A DNA stretch of 64,000 nucleotides. It comes from Bin18 sp965200355 (GTDB taxonomy: Bacteria > Desulfobacterota > Binatia > Bin18). Positions within the stretch are counted from its first letter, which is position 1. Every line of letters begins with the position of its first letter. The translations under genes were made by a program, and so were the position numbers. The stretch covers positions 1,860,001 through 1,924,000 of the forward strand of contig OZ241351.1 of assembly GCA_965200355.1 (NCBI GenBank). Reading direction: 5' to 3'. This document shows, piece by piece, positions 43,454 to 52,199 of the stretch. Below the pieces are notes generated by a model. That model did not search any database and was not told the DNA's origin. It was given only the letters and a program-made list of their open reading frames with translations.

Positions 43454-44734
43454 CTATATCCATGCGTGGCGGGGTGGATTGATGTCATTCAGATAGTAAT
43501 TGCCGATGGCCTGAAACTTCCAGCGCACGGGGTCGTGCAGGGTATGGGTGCGGGCGTTCCGCCAGTGGCGGTCCAAGTTATACTCCGCCAGGGTTGAGCG
43601 CGTGCCGGCGAGTTCAAATAATTGATTGGTGGCCTGAATGGCAATTTCCGTGGTCAGGACTTTTGCTTCAGCCACGGCGATGGAGGCCGCGGCCACCGTC
43701 TCTTCATTGGGCTGGGCAATGGCCGCATCGACCGTGCGCCCGGCACGAGCCAGGAGCGTTTCTGCCGCGTGGAGGCGTATGGTGAGGTCTCCGATTTGCG
43801 CAATGGAGTACAGGTCCTCATAGCCGTGCTCCTGGCCGCTATCGATCCACGGCCGAGTATAGCGGCGGACAAAACGAATGGTTTCATCAATCGCGGCCTG
43901 GGCGATGCCGAGGTCCACGCCGGCATGAATAATCTGAGCGACCGGTCCGTTCGCGGTTGGGACATCGTAGGCGAGATGGGCTGGAATGACATGGCTGGCC
44001 GGTACGAAGGCGTTCTCCAGGAGAACCGTCCCGCTGGCCGTGGTGCGTTGGCCGAAACTCGACCAGTCGTCAATAATGCGGAGTCCTCGATTGTCACGCT
44101 CAACAAAGGCAATCTGCGTCTTCCCGTTTTCATCTGTCGCCGAGACCGGCACCAGATGGGAGAGCAGCGCGCCGCTGGAGTAGAATTTCTGTCCATTGAG
44201 CACATAGCCCTCTCCCTGGGGGCGGATCTGCGTCTCGAAATGACCGGCGGTTTTACTCCCTCGTTCGGAAAAGGCGTTGCCCAGGCGCAGGCCCTTCAAG
44301 ACTTCGCCGAAGAAGAAACGTTTTTGCTCGTCGCTGGCGGACAGTCGAATCATATCAAGGACGGCCAGATGGTTTTGCGGAATCTGCCCAAGCGACGGGT
44401 CGGCGGCGGAGATAATGGTCATCACCTCGCCCACCGTGACATACGAGACCTCAGCCCCCCCATAGGCTTTGGGCACGGTCATGGCCCACAAGCCACTCTG
44501 CGAGAATGCGTCGAGTTCGGCGACCGGCAGCCGACGTTCCCGGTCCCGCAGGGCCGCTTCCTGCTCAAATTTTTCTGCCAAACGGCGGGCAATCGTAATC
44601 GCTTCCTGATCGTCCTGAATAATATGAGCGGGTGAGGTGGGGCGGGGTGGGCCGTAAGCCTCCAGGTCCTCGGTCCGAGACACCCCAGACTTTCCTGGCG
44701 CGTCTGTCTGTCTTGCCTCGTCTTCTCTGCGCAT
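43454..44734 (-). CDS. SfnB-like acyl-CoA dehydrogenase-fold flavoprotein (copy B)
   Basis: The 426-residue protein shares most residues with copy A, including SGLWAMTVPKAYGGAEVS, SLGQIPQNHLAVLD, SSFGQRTTASGTVLLEN and LAGTRSTLAEYNLDRHWRN. The pair looks like a tandem duplication that has diverged, mainly at the N-terminus and at the loop after the flavin site. ATG 44734 is preferred over the GTG at 44746 because AAAGGAG sits at a suitable distance. It would act with FMNH2 from a separate reductase in organosulfur use. Confidence 0.88.
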   Translation of the reverse strand: MRREDEARQTDAPGKSGVSRTEDLEAYGPPRPTSPAHIIQDDQEAITIARRLAEKFEQEAALRDRERRLPVAELDAFSQSGLWAMTVPKAYGGAEVSYVTVGEVMTIISAADPSLGQIPQNHLAVLDMIRLSASDEQKRFFFGEVLKGLRLGNAFSERGSKTAGHFETQIRPQGEGYVLNGQKFYSSGALLSHLVPVSATDENGKTQIAFVERDNRGLRIIDDWSSFGQRTTASGTVLLENAFVPASHVIPAHLAYDVPTANGPVAQIIHAGVDLGIAQAAIDETIRFVRRYTRPWIDSGQEHGYEDLYSIAQIGDLTIRLHAAETLLARAGRTVDAAIAQPNEETVAAASIAVAEAKVLTTEIAIQATNQLFELAGTRSTLAEYNLDRHWRNARTHTLHDPVRWKFQAIGNYYLNDINPPRHAWI

Positions 44735-44903
44735 CGTCGCGACCACTCCTTTATCTCGCTCTCAAAGAGAACCTCGCAGCATATCGCTCTGCCTGCTGAG
44801 CGTCAACGCGCTTTGCCAGCGTCTTGCTTGACTTTGGCCGGGCAGGGTGTCATGACAGGCGCAGGAGGGCCCCTCGAAATGTTGCCGGAGATGGAGGTCT
44901 ACT

Positions 44904-45719
44904 ATGCCATTTGCTGCTGTGCGTGACATTCAGATGTATTACGAGAGGCGCGGGGCCGGACCACGCCTGCTGTACATCAGCGGAACGGGTGGAGATCTGC
45001 GGCGTTCGCCAAATGCGTTTGATTCACCGCTCGCAGAGCATTTTGAGGTGCTGGCCTATGATCAGCGTGGTCTGGGCCAAACGGACAAACCTGATGTGGC
45101 CTACACCATGGCAGACTATGCGGCTGATGCCGACGGACTCCTGCACGCGGTCGGGTGGGATGCGTGCCTGGTCATGGGCATTTCTTTCGGCGGCATGGTC
45201 GCGCAGGAATTTGCTTTGCGCTATCCGCAGCGGGTGCAGCGCCTCGTGCTCGGTTGCACTAGCAGCGGCGGTGCGGGCGGTGCCTCATATCCGCTGCACG
45301 AACTCGCGGCGCTCTCTCCGCAGGACTGGGCCAGGCGGGTAGTCGAGCTGAGCGATGTGCGACGCGACGCGGCCTGGCAGGCGGCCAACGGCCAGGAGTT
45401 CCAGACCTTGCTCAAGGAGATGTTGGCCATTCGAGCGGAGAGTACGGCTGAGCCCGGCGCGGCCGTTGGGGCGCGTCGCCAAATCGAGGCACGCCACAAG
45501 CACGATACCTATAGCCGTTTGCCTCAGCTCAGGATGCCGGTGTTGGTCTGTGGCGGACGGTATGACGGGGTGGCCCCGGTCGCCAATCAGGACGCGCTGC
45601 ACCGACAGATTCCGACTTCCCAGATGGCGCTCTTTGAAGGCGGCCACCTCTTCTTTACGCAGGACCCCCGAGCGTTTGCGGACATCATCGTTTTCCTGAA
45701 CGGGGGAGGGCAAGCCTGA
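44904..45719 (+). CDS. Alpha/beta hydrolase with Ser-Asp-His triad
   Basis: The 271-residue hydrolase has RRGAGPRLLYISGTGGD, VLAYDQRGLGQTDKP, GISFGGMVAQEFALRYP with the nucleophile Ser, CGGRYDGVAP with the Asp and FEGGHLFFTQ with the His. It resembles 3-oxoadipate enol-lactonase-like hydrolases, but the substrate is not determinable. It is transcribed away from the SfnB pair. GGAGATGGAGG precedes the start. Confidence 0.9.
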   Translation: MPFAAVRDIQMYYERRGAGPRLLYISGTGGDLRRSPNAFDSPLAEHFEVLAYDQRGLGQTDKPDVAYTMADYAADADGLLHAVGWDACLVMGISFGGMVAQEFALRYPQRVQRLVLGCTSSGGAGGASYPLHELAALSPQDWARRVVELSDVRRDAAWQAANGQEFQTLLKEMLAIRAESTAEPGAAVGARRQIEARHKHDTYSRLPQLRMPVLVCGGRYDGVAPVANQDALHRQIPTSQMALFEGGHLFFTQDPRAFADIIVFLNGGGQA

Positions 45720-45752
45720 CCCGCGGTGAGGCTCACCCGTCCTGATTGCGGA

Positions 45753-46226
45753 TTATTTTTCAACCAGGTCGGCAATATCCTCAGCCGCTTGGGCGACCGT
45801 AGCCGTTCGGGTACACATATCGGTTTTCAAATCGCCTTGCGGACTGCGGTAGGCATACACGAAGTAGTCTTGCCCAGTCTGAAACGGGATGCCGCACTGC
45901 TCTTGTGAGGCGAGCGTTTCGAGAATCAGGGGAGATTTATCCGCCGCCTTAATCGGAGTGGTGACTTCCAGCGTCACCCGTATGGTCTCAAACTCGTACA
46001 ACTGCTCTGAGCCCATCATCTGCTTGAAAGTGCCGTACAGCCAGCCATCCGCTTCTATCATTTCTACGTCGGTCGCTTTACCAACAAAAACGACATCTGA
46101 CTTTTCCATCCCAAAGCCCGGCGACGGAGGCGGCAGACAGCGGCACGCCAGGGCGGCCGCCGGCAGCAGACAAGAAAGGGCTATTCCTCCAACGAGCGCG
46201 AACAATATCCTGCCTGAGTGAGACAT
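45753..46226 (-). CDS. Secreted TIMP/NTR-like Cys protein
   Basis: The 157-residue product has a Sec signal (ALVGGIALSCLLPAAALA) followed immediately by CRCLPPP, so the mature chain begins with Cys-x-Cys as in tissue inhibitor of metalloprotease (netrin-like) domains. KSDVVFVGKATDVE, VTTPIKAADKSPLIL, QEQCGIPF and TDMCTRT supply the strands and two further Cys. Bacterial NTR proteins may inhibit metalloproteases or bind matrix. AGGAGGAAAG precedes the ATG. Confidence 0.8.
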   Translation of the reverse strand: MSHSGRILFALVGGIALSCLLPAAALACRCLPPPSPGFGMEKSDVVFVGKATDVEMIEADGWLYGTFKQMMGSEQLYEFETIRVTLEVTTPIKAADKSPLILETLASQEQCGIPFQTGQDYFVYAYRSPQGDLKTDMCTRTATVAQAAEDIADLVEK

Positions 46227-46253
46227 CGGCTTTCCTCCTGTAGAAGAAAAACA

Positions 46254-46283
46254 AAAGGGCCAGGGAGGACTCCCCGACCCTTT
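46254..46283 (-). terminator. Rho-independent terminator of the amidohydrolase at 46311-47420
   Basis: Reading the minus strand, AAAGGGTCGGGG pairs with the CCTGGCCCTTT side (two mismatches, stem 13 positions), followed by TGTTTTTCTTC, a canonical T-tract. Confidence 0.75.
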
Positions 46284-46310
46284 GGACTTCACACGAATCA
46301 GCGAGCCAGA

Positions 46311-47420
46311 CTAGTCCAGATCCATCCGGTAGGCCTTGACCGCATTCTCAAAGACGATCTTGCGGGTAATGTCTTCCGGCACCCCGTTGAAATCCTTCTT
46401 GATCCACTGACGGGATTCCGGCCAGGTGGAGTCGGTATGCGGAAAGTCGGAGGCCCACATATAATTGTCCTCGCCAAAAATCTTATAGGTCGCCGGACCA
46501 ACTGGATCGTCCTGAAAGGTCGCCCATACCTGCCGCCGGACATACTCGCTCGGCTTCATCGGCAGGGGCTCTTTTTCCATGGCGTGGAATTTCTCGTAGG
46601 CATGGTCCATACGATACATGAAGTGGGGGAACCAGCCCGTGTCATTTTCGGCGGACACGATTTTCAGTGCGGGAAACCGCTCCAACACCCCACCAAAAAC
46701 GAGCGTGGACAGGGAACGTTGCACTTCGTGGATCACATTCATATAGAACAGGCTGATCTGCGAAAAATCGACTTTGCTCTCCTTGCTCTTGCCGGTAATG
46801 ACGTGGAGGGAGAGCGGCATATGGAGTTCCGCGGCGGCCTGCCAAAAGGGATCGTACTCGCGGCTGCTATACGGCTTGTCCTCCGGCGGCGAACCCCAGA
46901 TCATGGCCCCGCGCATCCCCTGCTTATGCGTCCGTTCCAACTCTTTGACTCCCGCATCAATATCCTCGAGCGAGATCAAGCTGATGCCGTACAGGCGTTT
47001 GGGATTATGCGAACAGAACTCCGCGACCCAATCGTTATACGCACGGAAGCAAGCCCGTTGCAGGCCGGCGTCGGGCAGCCCGAAGAGCGGCATCCCAAGC
47101 GTGGTGTAGAGCACCTCGGCTTCGACCCCATCGATCTCTTGGTCTTTAATGCGTTCAACCGGGTCCCAGCCGCTCGGACGGGCGGCCTCATAGCCTTTGC
47201 TCATATGGTCTTTCAATTCTTCTCCAGAGCGGCCGGCGCCAAACCCGCCGGCGACCGGAAAAGGTTCGATACCATCCGCCACGAAGATAAAGCCTGGCTT
47301 GTGTGGATTTTCGACCACTTTCGGGGCGTGGTCACGAAACTTGTTGTCCAAGCGTTGCTGCCACAGATCGGCCGGCTCCATCATATGCGAGTCCGCCGAG
47401 ATCACGCGTAACTTTGCCAT
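46311..47420 (-). CDS. PF04909-type amidohydrolase
   Basis: The 369-residue protein opens LRVISADSHMMEPADLW, a variant of the metal motif, and shows YGISLISLEDIDAGVKEL, LSLHVITGKSKESK (His), IVSAENDTGWFPHFMYRMD and MWASDFPHTDSTWPE with the conserved Asp. Metal-dependent hydrolysis or decarboxylation is expected. AGGAGGG precedes the start, and a strong terminator follows. Substrate unknown; it stands alone. Confidence 0.88.
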   Translation of the reverse strand: MAKLRVISADSHMMEPADLWQQRLDNKFRDHAPKVVENPHKPGFIFVADGIEPFPVAGGFGAGRSGEELKDHMSKGYEAARPSGWDPVERIKDQEIDGVEAEVLYTTLGMPLFGLPDAGLQRACFRAYNDWVAEFCSHNPKRLYGISLISLEDIDAGVKELERTHKQGMRGAMIWGSPPEDKPYSSREYDPFWQAAAELHMPLSLHVITGKSKESKVDFSQISLFYMNVIHEVQRSLSTLVFGGVLERFPALKIVSAENDTGWFPHFMYRMDHAYEKFHAMEKEPLPMKPSEYVRRQVWATFQDDPVGPATYKIFGEDNYMWASDFPHTDSTWPESRQWIKKDFNGVPEDITRKIVFENAVKAYRMDLD

Positions 47421-47584
47421 AATACCCTCCTCTTCAAAGAAAGCGTTGCTTCCTCAAATGGTGTATAGACGAATGCCCTATCTGTGGCATACTCTGAAAT
47501 AGTCTGTCAAGCGATAGCACGATACAGTGAGTGAGCGTTCAGTTTTGTCTCTGCTCGCCTGGGTTGAGGTGGGGAGTGCCCGCG

Positions 47585-47612
47585 TTGCCACAGCAGGGAA
47601 ACCCCCTATAAT
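47585..47612 (+). promoter_or_regulatory. Sigma-70-like promoter for argC
   Basis: TTGCCA (47585-47590) and a perfect TATAAT (47607-47612) are 16 bp apart and lie about 30 bases before the argC start codon at 47643. Confidence 0.65.
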
Positions 47613-47642
47613 ACACGCACGAACCGCAAGAAGGCGTTCACC

Positions 47643-48590
47643 ATGCCCCCCAAAGTCTATATCGACGGTCATGTTGGCACGACCGGACTGCGTATCCGGG
47701 AGTGGTTGGCGGGACGAAACGATATTGAATTATTGACCCTAGCCGCAGCGCAGCGCAAGAGCGAGACCGCACGGCGGGCGGTGTTGGCCGAAGCTGACGT
47801 GGTTATTCTCTGTCTGCCCGACGCCGCGTCACGCGAGGCCGCGGAGTGGGCCGCGCACACCAACACCCGTTTGATTGACGCGAGTACGGCGCATCGCGTC
47901 ACAGACGGCTGGGTGTATGGCCTGCCGGAACTCCGGCCCGAGCAGCGCGCGGCCATTCGGCAGGCAAAATATGTTGCCAATCCCGGCTGCTATCCCTCGG
48001 CCTTTCTGCTGCTCGTCCGGCCGTTGATTGAGGCCGGCCTGATTGAGCAACAGACGCCGATTTCCATTCATGCGCTGTCCGGCTATTCGGGTGGCGGGCG
48101 GCCGCTGATTGAAAAATGGGAGGACACCGCTCTGAGTTTGGACGCATTAGTGTACGAAGCGCCCTACGCGCTGGAGCGGGTGCATAAGCATATTCCAGAA
48201 ATGAAGAAGTACAGCCGGCTCGACTGCGCCCCCCACTTTGTACCGGCGGTTGGTCCGTTCCGTTGCGGTATGCGGGTGCAAGTGCCGATTCATACCAGTC
48301 TGCTGCGCCGTGGAGCGGGCGATACGATATGGGAAGTTTTATGGGCGCGTTATCGGCATGAGCCGTTCGTGCGGGTGCTGCCCAACGCGCAGCAAACCAA
48401 CGAACGCAGCTTCGACCCGCAGACCTGTAACGACACCAATCGCCTGGACATCCATGTTGCGCCTCATCCCGCCGGCCATGTCCTGCTGATCGCTATTCTC
48501 GATAATCTGGGAAAGGGTGCCTGTGGCGTGGCCATCCAGAATTTGAACCTGATGTTAGGGCTCCCCGAGGCAACCGGGCTGCCGGCGTAG
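47643..48590 (+). CDS. argC: N-acetyl-gamma-glutamyl-phosphate reductase (short, type 2 form)
   Basis: The 315-residue enzyme has IDGHVGTTGLRIREWL (NADP Rossmann start), CLPDAASREAAEWA, NPGCYPSAFLL with catalytic Cys116, SGYSGGGRP and the late LDIHVAPHPAGHVLL. It reduces N-acetylglutamyl phosphate in arginine synthesis. Its length and motif spacing fit the shorter class of ArgC. No other arg gene is adjacent. A TATAAT-type promoter is visible just upstream. Confidence 0.93.
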   Translation: MPPKVYIDGHVGTTGLRIREWLAGRNDIELLTLAAAQRKSETARRAVLAEADVVILCLPDAASREAAEWAAHTNTRLIDASTAHRVTDGWVYGLPELRPEQRAAIRQAKYVANPGCYPSAFLLLVRPLIEAGLIEQQTPISIHALSGYSGGGRPLIEKWEDTALSLDALVYEAPYALERVHKHIPEMKKYSRLDCAPHFVPAVGPFRCGMRVQVPIHTSLLRRGAGDTIWEVLWARYRHEPFVRVLPNAQQTNERSFDPQTCNDTNRLDIHVAPHPAGHVLLIAILDNLGKGACGVAIQNLNLMLGLPEATGLPA

Positions 48591-48656
48591 AAGAACCTCC
48601 CTCCAAAGCCGACCAAAGCCTGAACGCCTTTTGTGTCCACGCCCTTGAAACCGCGC

Positions 48657-50561
48657 TCACTCGCTAATGTTTTCCTCTAAGCCGGCCGCCCGAAAGGCGG
48701 CCCGGATACGTTCGAGGTCGGCGGGGTCTTTATACGGAAGCACTTGGTTCATGGTTGTGACCGAGAAGTTGGGGCTGAGGCGCAGAATCTCCGTTGCCAG
48801 CGCCCGGGCTTCTTCCAGGCGGCCTAACTCCACCGAGGCCAAGAGCAGATTATAATAGGCCGGCAGAAAATCTGGGTTGTGGGCGAGCGCGCGCTTTAAG
48901 ACGGCTATGGACTCTTCAGTCTGACCGAGCACGCGGTAGGTATGCCCCAGGAAGTGCAGATAGATAAACGGATAGCGGGGGTTGAGGCGGATGGCTTGTT
49001 GGATGAGTCGCAGGGCCTCCTGTGGTCGCCCGACGAAAGTCAGTGCGCTCCCGAACCAGGCATAATTGTCCGCATCGTTCGGGCCGAGAGCCACCGCCCG
49101 CTCAAGCTCGCTAATGGCTAACTCATGCTGCTTCTCGAACAGATAGATATAGCCCAATAAGCGATGCGCGACGGGCAAGGAGTCGTCCAGGGCCACGGCC
49201 CGCTGCACGAGCGCATGCGCGCGCTGTGAGACCTGGGGGTCTTGCTCCCACTGCATGATAAAGCCAAAGAAATCTGCCCAGCCCAGCCAGGCATAGGCCG
49301 CGGCATACTGCGCGTCCAGGGCGATGGCCTGCTCAAACAAATGGCGGGCCTGGACCAATGATTCCCGCGTTGTGCGCCAGAGATAGCTTTCCCCGCGCAA
49401 AACGAAATCGTAAGCCTGAAGGTTGTCGGTCGCTCTTTGGGCCAAACGGGTCTGCTCGTCCGCGGTCAGGGTGATCTGGAGGGCCTGGACAATTTGCTGC
49501 GTGACTTGGTCCTGGAGGGCGAAGATATCCTGTATTTCGCCGTCATAGCGCTCCGCCCAGACATGACCGCCGGTGGTGGCGTCTAAGAGCTGAGCATTGA
49601 TGCGAACCCGGTCATTGGCCCGGCGCACACTGCCCTCCAAAACGTAGCGGACGCCCAAGTCCTGCCCGACCTGCTCGACATCAACCGCCCGGCCCTTATA
49701 GGTAAACGAAGAATTGCGGGCAATGACAAACAGGCCCGAGATTTTCGACAGGTCGGTAATAATGTCCTCAGCAATGCCGCCGCTGAAATACTCCTGCTCC
49801 GGTTCACCGCTCATATTTGTGAACGGCAGTACGGCAATCGAGGGTTTGTCAGGCAGGGGCAGGCGAGGCGGATTCCAGAAGGCCGGCGATGATAAGAACG
49901 GATACCAGTCTTTGAGGGCAAAAGCGCCAAGGCCGAGAATTACGAAGACGACCAGGCCGAGAGCAATCAGCGACCCGGGCCCGGGGGGCTTTGGTTCCAA
50001 GGGGCGGAGGTCGCTGTCAATCGTGACCGGTGCGAGGTCGGCCGCCTCCCAGCGTACCTGATAGACCGGAACGGGCTTGGCGATATTCTTCACCGACTGC
50101 TCGCCCTGATACGTAAACGCCAAGTCGAGCTTGTTTGCGATCTGCTCGTGGACAGCGCCCGAGATGCAGATGCCTCCTCCTTCCGCCAAGCTCTCCAAGC
50201 GGGCCGCGATGTTGACGCCCTCGCCGTAAATACGCTCATCTTCAACCACTACGTCGCCGACATTAATGCCCATGCGGTAGTGCATCTGTCGCTCTGCCGG
50301 TAGTTCGGCGTTGCGCACGGCCAGCTCGGTCTGCACCGCAACCGCGCATTGCACCGCATCAACCACGCTCGAAAACTCGGCCAGGAGATTATCACCAGGA
50401 GAATCGACCACCCGGCCAGCATGGTGCTGAATAGTCCGAGCCATGAATTCTCGATAGGCGGTCAGCGTCCGAATCGTGGCGACTTCATCGTCGCCCATGA
50501 GCCGACTATAGCCTTGAACATCCGCACTTAGGATAGCGGCGAGCTTGCGTCTGACGGACAC
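48657..50561 (-). CDS. Class III adenylate cyclase fused to TolB-like and TPR modules
   Basis: The 634-residue protein opens with a cyclase domain: AILSADVQGYSRLMGDDE and GDNLLAEF (metal Asp residues), then GINVGDVVVEDERIYGEGVN. A transmembrane helix (LIALGLVVFVILGLGAFAL, near 215-235) follows, then a TolB-like segment (SIAVLPFTNMSGEPE, YVLEGSVRR) and about eight TPR repeats to the end. It probably makes cAMP and senses proteins or envelope state. The GTG at 50561 is preferred over the upstream ATG at 50654, because that longer frame overlaps the next gene. Cyclase versus guanylate activity is undetermined. Confidence 0.87.
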   Translation of the reverse strand: MSVRRKLAAILSADVQGYSRLMGDDEVATIRTLTAYREFMARTIQHHAGRVVDSPGDNLLAEFSSVVDAVQCAVAVQTELAVRNAELPAERQMHYRMGINVGDVVVEDERIYGEGVNIAARLESLAEGGGICISGAVHEQIANKLDLAFTYQGEQSVKNIAKPVPVYQVRWEAADLAPVTIDSDLRPLEPKPPGPGSLIALGLVVFVILGLGAFALKDWYPFLSSPAFWNPPRLPLPDKPSIAVLPFTNMSGEPEQEYFSGGIAEDIITDLSKISGLFVIARNSSFTYKGRAVDVEQVGQDLGVRYVLEGSVRRANDRVRINAQLLDATTGGHVWAERYDGEIQDIFALQDQVTQQIVQALQITLTADEQTRLAQRATDNLQAYDFVLRGESYLWRTTRESLVQARHLFEQAIALDAQYAAAYAWLGWADFFGFIMQWEQDPQVSQRAHALVQRAVALDDSLPVAHRLLGYIYLFEKQHELAISELERAVALGPNDADNYAWFGSALTFVGRPQEALRLIQQAIRLNPRYPFIYLHFLGHTYRVLGQTEESIAVLKRALAHNPDFLPAYYNLLLASVELGRLEEARALATEILRLSPNFSVTTMNQVLPYKDPADLERIRAAFRAAGLEENISE

Positions 50562-50613
50562 GACATTGATCCTGAAGAACGGGGCTTCTGAGGCATGGTG
50601 AAAGCCGGCTTTT

Positions 50614-50844
50614 TTATTGGGTGGAGGCCAAAAAATACCGCATGACGCCCACAATCACTGAGACAATTATCGTGACAACCCCCGCCCCTTGAATACAGAG
50701 TGCCCGGTAGAGTTCTGCCTTCGTAGCGAGATGTCCCAGTTTCTCGGCCTGGGATTCGTGGATAGCGTCTACTATGGCCTCAGCTTGCTCACGCTTGAGT
50801 CCGGCATCTATTAACTTACGGGCGATGCTAAGAGTGTCGCTCAT
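50614..50844 (-). CDS. Small helical membrane-anchored protein (DUF1640-like)
   Basis: The 76-residue protein has an amphipathic helical stretch (LSIARKLIDAGLKREQAEAIV, HESQAEKLGHLATKAELYRAL) followed by one C-terminal hydrophobic segment (VVTIIVSVIVGVMRYFL). This coiled-coil plus single tail-anchor layout resembles DUF1640/CCDC90-type bacterial proteins, often linked to toxin or stress roles. AAAAGG precedes ATG 50844. It lies just upstream of the cyclase on the same strand. Confidence 0.7.
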   Translation of the reverse strand: MSDTLSIARKLIDAGLKREQAEAIVDAIHESQAEKLGHLATKAELYRALCIQGAGVVTIIVSVIVGVMRYFLASTQ

Positions 50845-50924
50845 GTCTTTTGCCTTTTGCTTATCCCCATTAAGCGCTTCCACTTAATCTGGCAAGGCGA
50901 CAGAAGGGCCAGTCTGATACCTAT

Positions 50925-50960
50925 CTTCTCAACAAGCTTCTCAACAAGCTTCTCAACAAA
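50925..50960 (+). repeat. 12-bp tandem repeat, three copies
   Basis: CTTCTCAACAAG occurs three times in a row, the third copy ending in A. It lies between the small membrane protein gene and the hydratase gene. Confidence 0.85.
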
Positions 50961-50975
50961 GCCCGGTCACAATCA

Positions 50976-51743
50976 TTATACAAACGTCGCCGACACGCTG
51001 CCAAACGAGGAAAAGGTGGTTTCCCAGGTATCACCTTTTTCAATCGGGGTCGGCTTGGTCATCGAGCCGGTCATAATGCACTGGCCAGCCTCCAAAGCCA
51101 AATCGAATTGCGCCAGATGATTCGCCAGCCAGACAACGGTCTGCAACTGATCGTCAATGGCATCTTTGCCCTGCACGCTGGCCACGACCTGGCCGTTGCG
51201 CCTGGTCTCCGCGGTCATAGCTCCGAGGTCCACCGCCGCCGGGCAGGGCCTGACCTCAGGGCCGGTCACAAACCCCCACTGCGCCACTCCATCGGCCACG
51301 CCGAGCGCTAGGTCCGCGCCGATATTGAACCGCATGTCCACCAACTCCAGCGCCGGCGCAGCACCAGCCACGGCCGCCACAGCCTGCTCGCGGGTCACGC
51401 CCGGCCCTTTCAATTCCTGCCCCATGATGATGCACAGCTCGGATTCGATAATCGGCGTGCGAAAATCAGCACAGTTGAAGCTGCCTCCGCTCTGGAATCG
51501 GCGGCTGGCCAGCAGATAGGCGCTGACCGGGGCATCGAGACCAAACACCTGCCGGGTGGCAGCGGACGAAAGACCGACCTTCCAGCCGGCGAGTTGTTCG
51601 CCCGTGCTCAGGTGCCGTTCCAGAATCGCCAGTTGAATCCGATAGGCGTCCTCAAAATTCAAGGTCTTTTCCAAGCCGGCAGGCGGATACTGCCCACTCT
51701 GCGTGGACTGCCACAGGGTTGCTACCGCTTCGTCGATATTCAT
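50976..51743 (-). CDS. 2-keto-4-pentenoate hydratase/FAH-superfamily enzyme
   Basis: The 255-residue protein matches the MhpD/HpaH hydratase branch: GWKVGLSSAATRQVFGLD, TPIIESELCIIMG (metal-binding Glu pair), PALELVDMRFN and LAQFDLALEAGQCIMTGS. Enzymes of this branch hydrate 2-hydroxypenta-2,4-dienoate after meta cleavage of catechols. ATG 51743 follows GGAGCGCCCG. Next in order on the minus strand are a muconolactone-isomerase-like protein, LLM and acyl-CoA dehydrogenase genes. Confidence 0.87.
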   Translation of the reverse strand: MNIDEAVATLWQSTQSGQYPPAGLEKTLNFEDAYRIQLAILERHLSTGEQLAGWKVGLSSAATRQVFGLDAPVSAYLLASRRFQSGGSFNCADFRTPIIESELCIIMGQELKGPGVTREQAVAAVAGAAPALELVDMRFNIGADLALGVADGVAQWGFVTGPEVRPCPAAVDLGAMTAETRRNGQVVASVQGKDAIDDQLQTVVWLANHLAQFDLALEAGQCIMTGSMTKPTPIEKGDTWETTFSSFGSVSATFV

Positions 51744-51884
51744 CGGGCGCTCCTTTTTTTGGAAAGTCTTTGAGACCCAGCATACAGGTGACGTCATAAA
51801 CTCGGCTGACGGATACGCACGTGGAAGAAAGCGCCGGCGCGGTTCAAGCGGCACACCGCTAGAAGCAGGAGCCCTCATGGCCTC

Positions 51885-52166
51885 CTATGCCGGCCCGCCA
51901 AAGAGAGGATGCAACAAAACCGGCGTGACCTCAAACTCCAGATACCGCGCCAGGGGCAGGCCGGAAAAAATCTGGTGGACCTCTTCGTTTGAGTCCGCAT
52001 CGACAATAAAGAACGAGCCCCCACCGCCCAGCCGGCGATAGGCCGCCAGGATTTTCTTTTGCTCAATAAATTGGCGGGCGTGGGCCATTTCTTTTTGAAT
52101 CAATTCGGCGGCCTGATCTGCGGGAATCTGTGCGCGCAGAATTTTGGTTGTCACCACATAGAGCAT
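51885..52166 (-). CDS. Muconolactone-isomerase-like (CatC/DUF1330-type) small protein
   Basis: The 93-residue protein begins MLYVVTTKILRAQIPADQAAEL, with EMAHARQFIEQKKILAAYRRLGGGGSFFIVDADSNEEVHQI and ending in LPLARYLEFEVTPVLLHP. This is the muconolactone delta-isomerase-type ferredoxin-like fold. It may isomerise a ring-fission product or be an orphan member. AAAGGAGA precedes the start. Confidence 0.8.
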   Translation of the reverse strand: MLYVVTTKILRAQIPADQAAELIQKEMAHARQFIEQKKILAAYRRLGGGGSFFIVDADSNEEVHQIFSGLPLARYLEFEVTPVLLHPLFGGPA

Positions 52167-52199
52167 GGCTGGTCTCCTTTCCTTACGAAAGATGAAAAA

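Noticed and set aside
46218..47411. A 397-codon plus-strand frame opposite the amidohydrolase at 46311-47420.
   Set aside because: Same reason as above: shadow of a motif-bearing gene with no ribosome site or family similarity.
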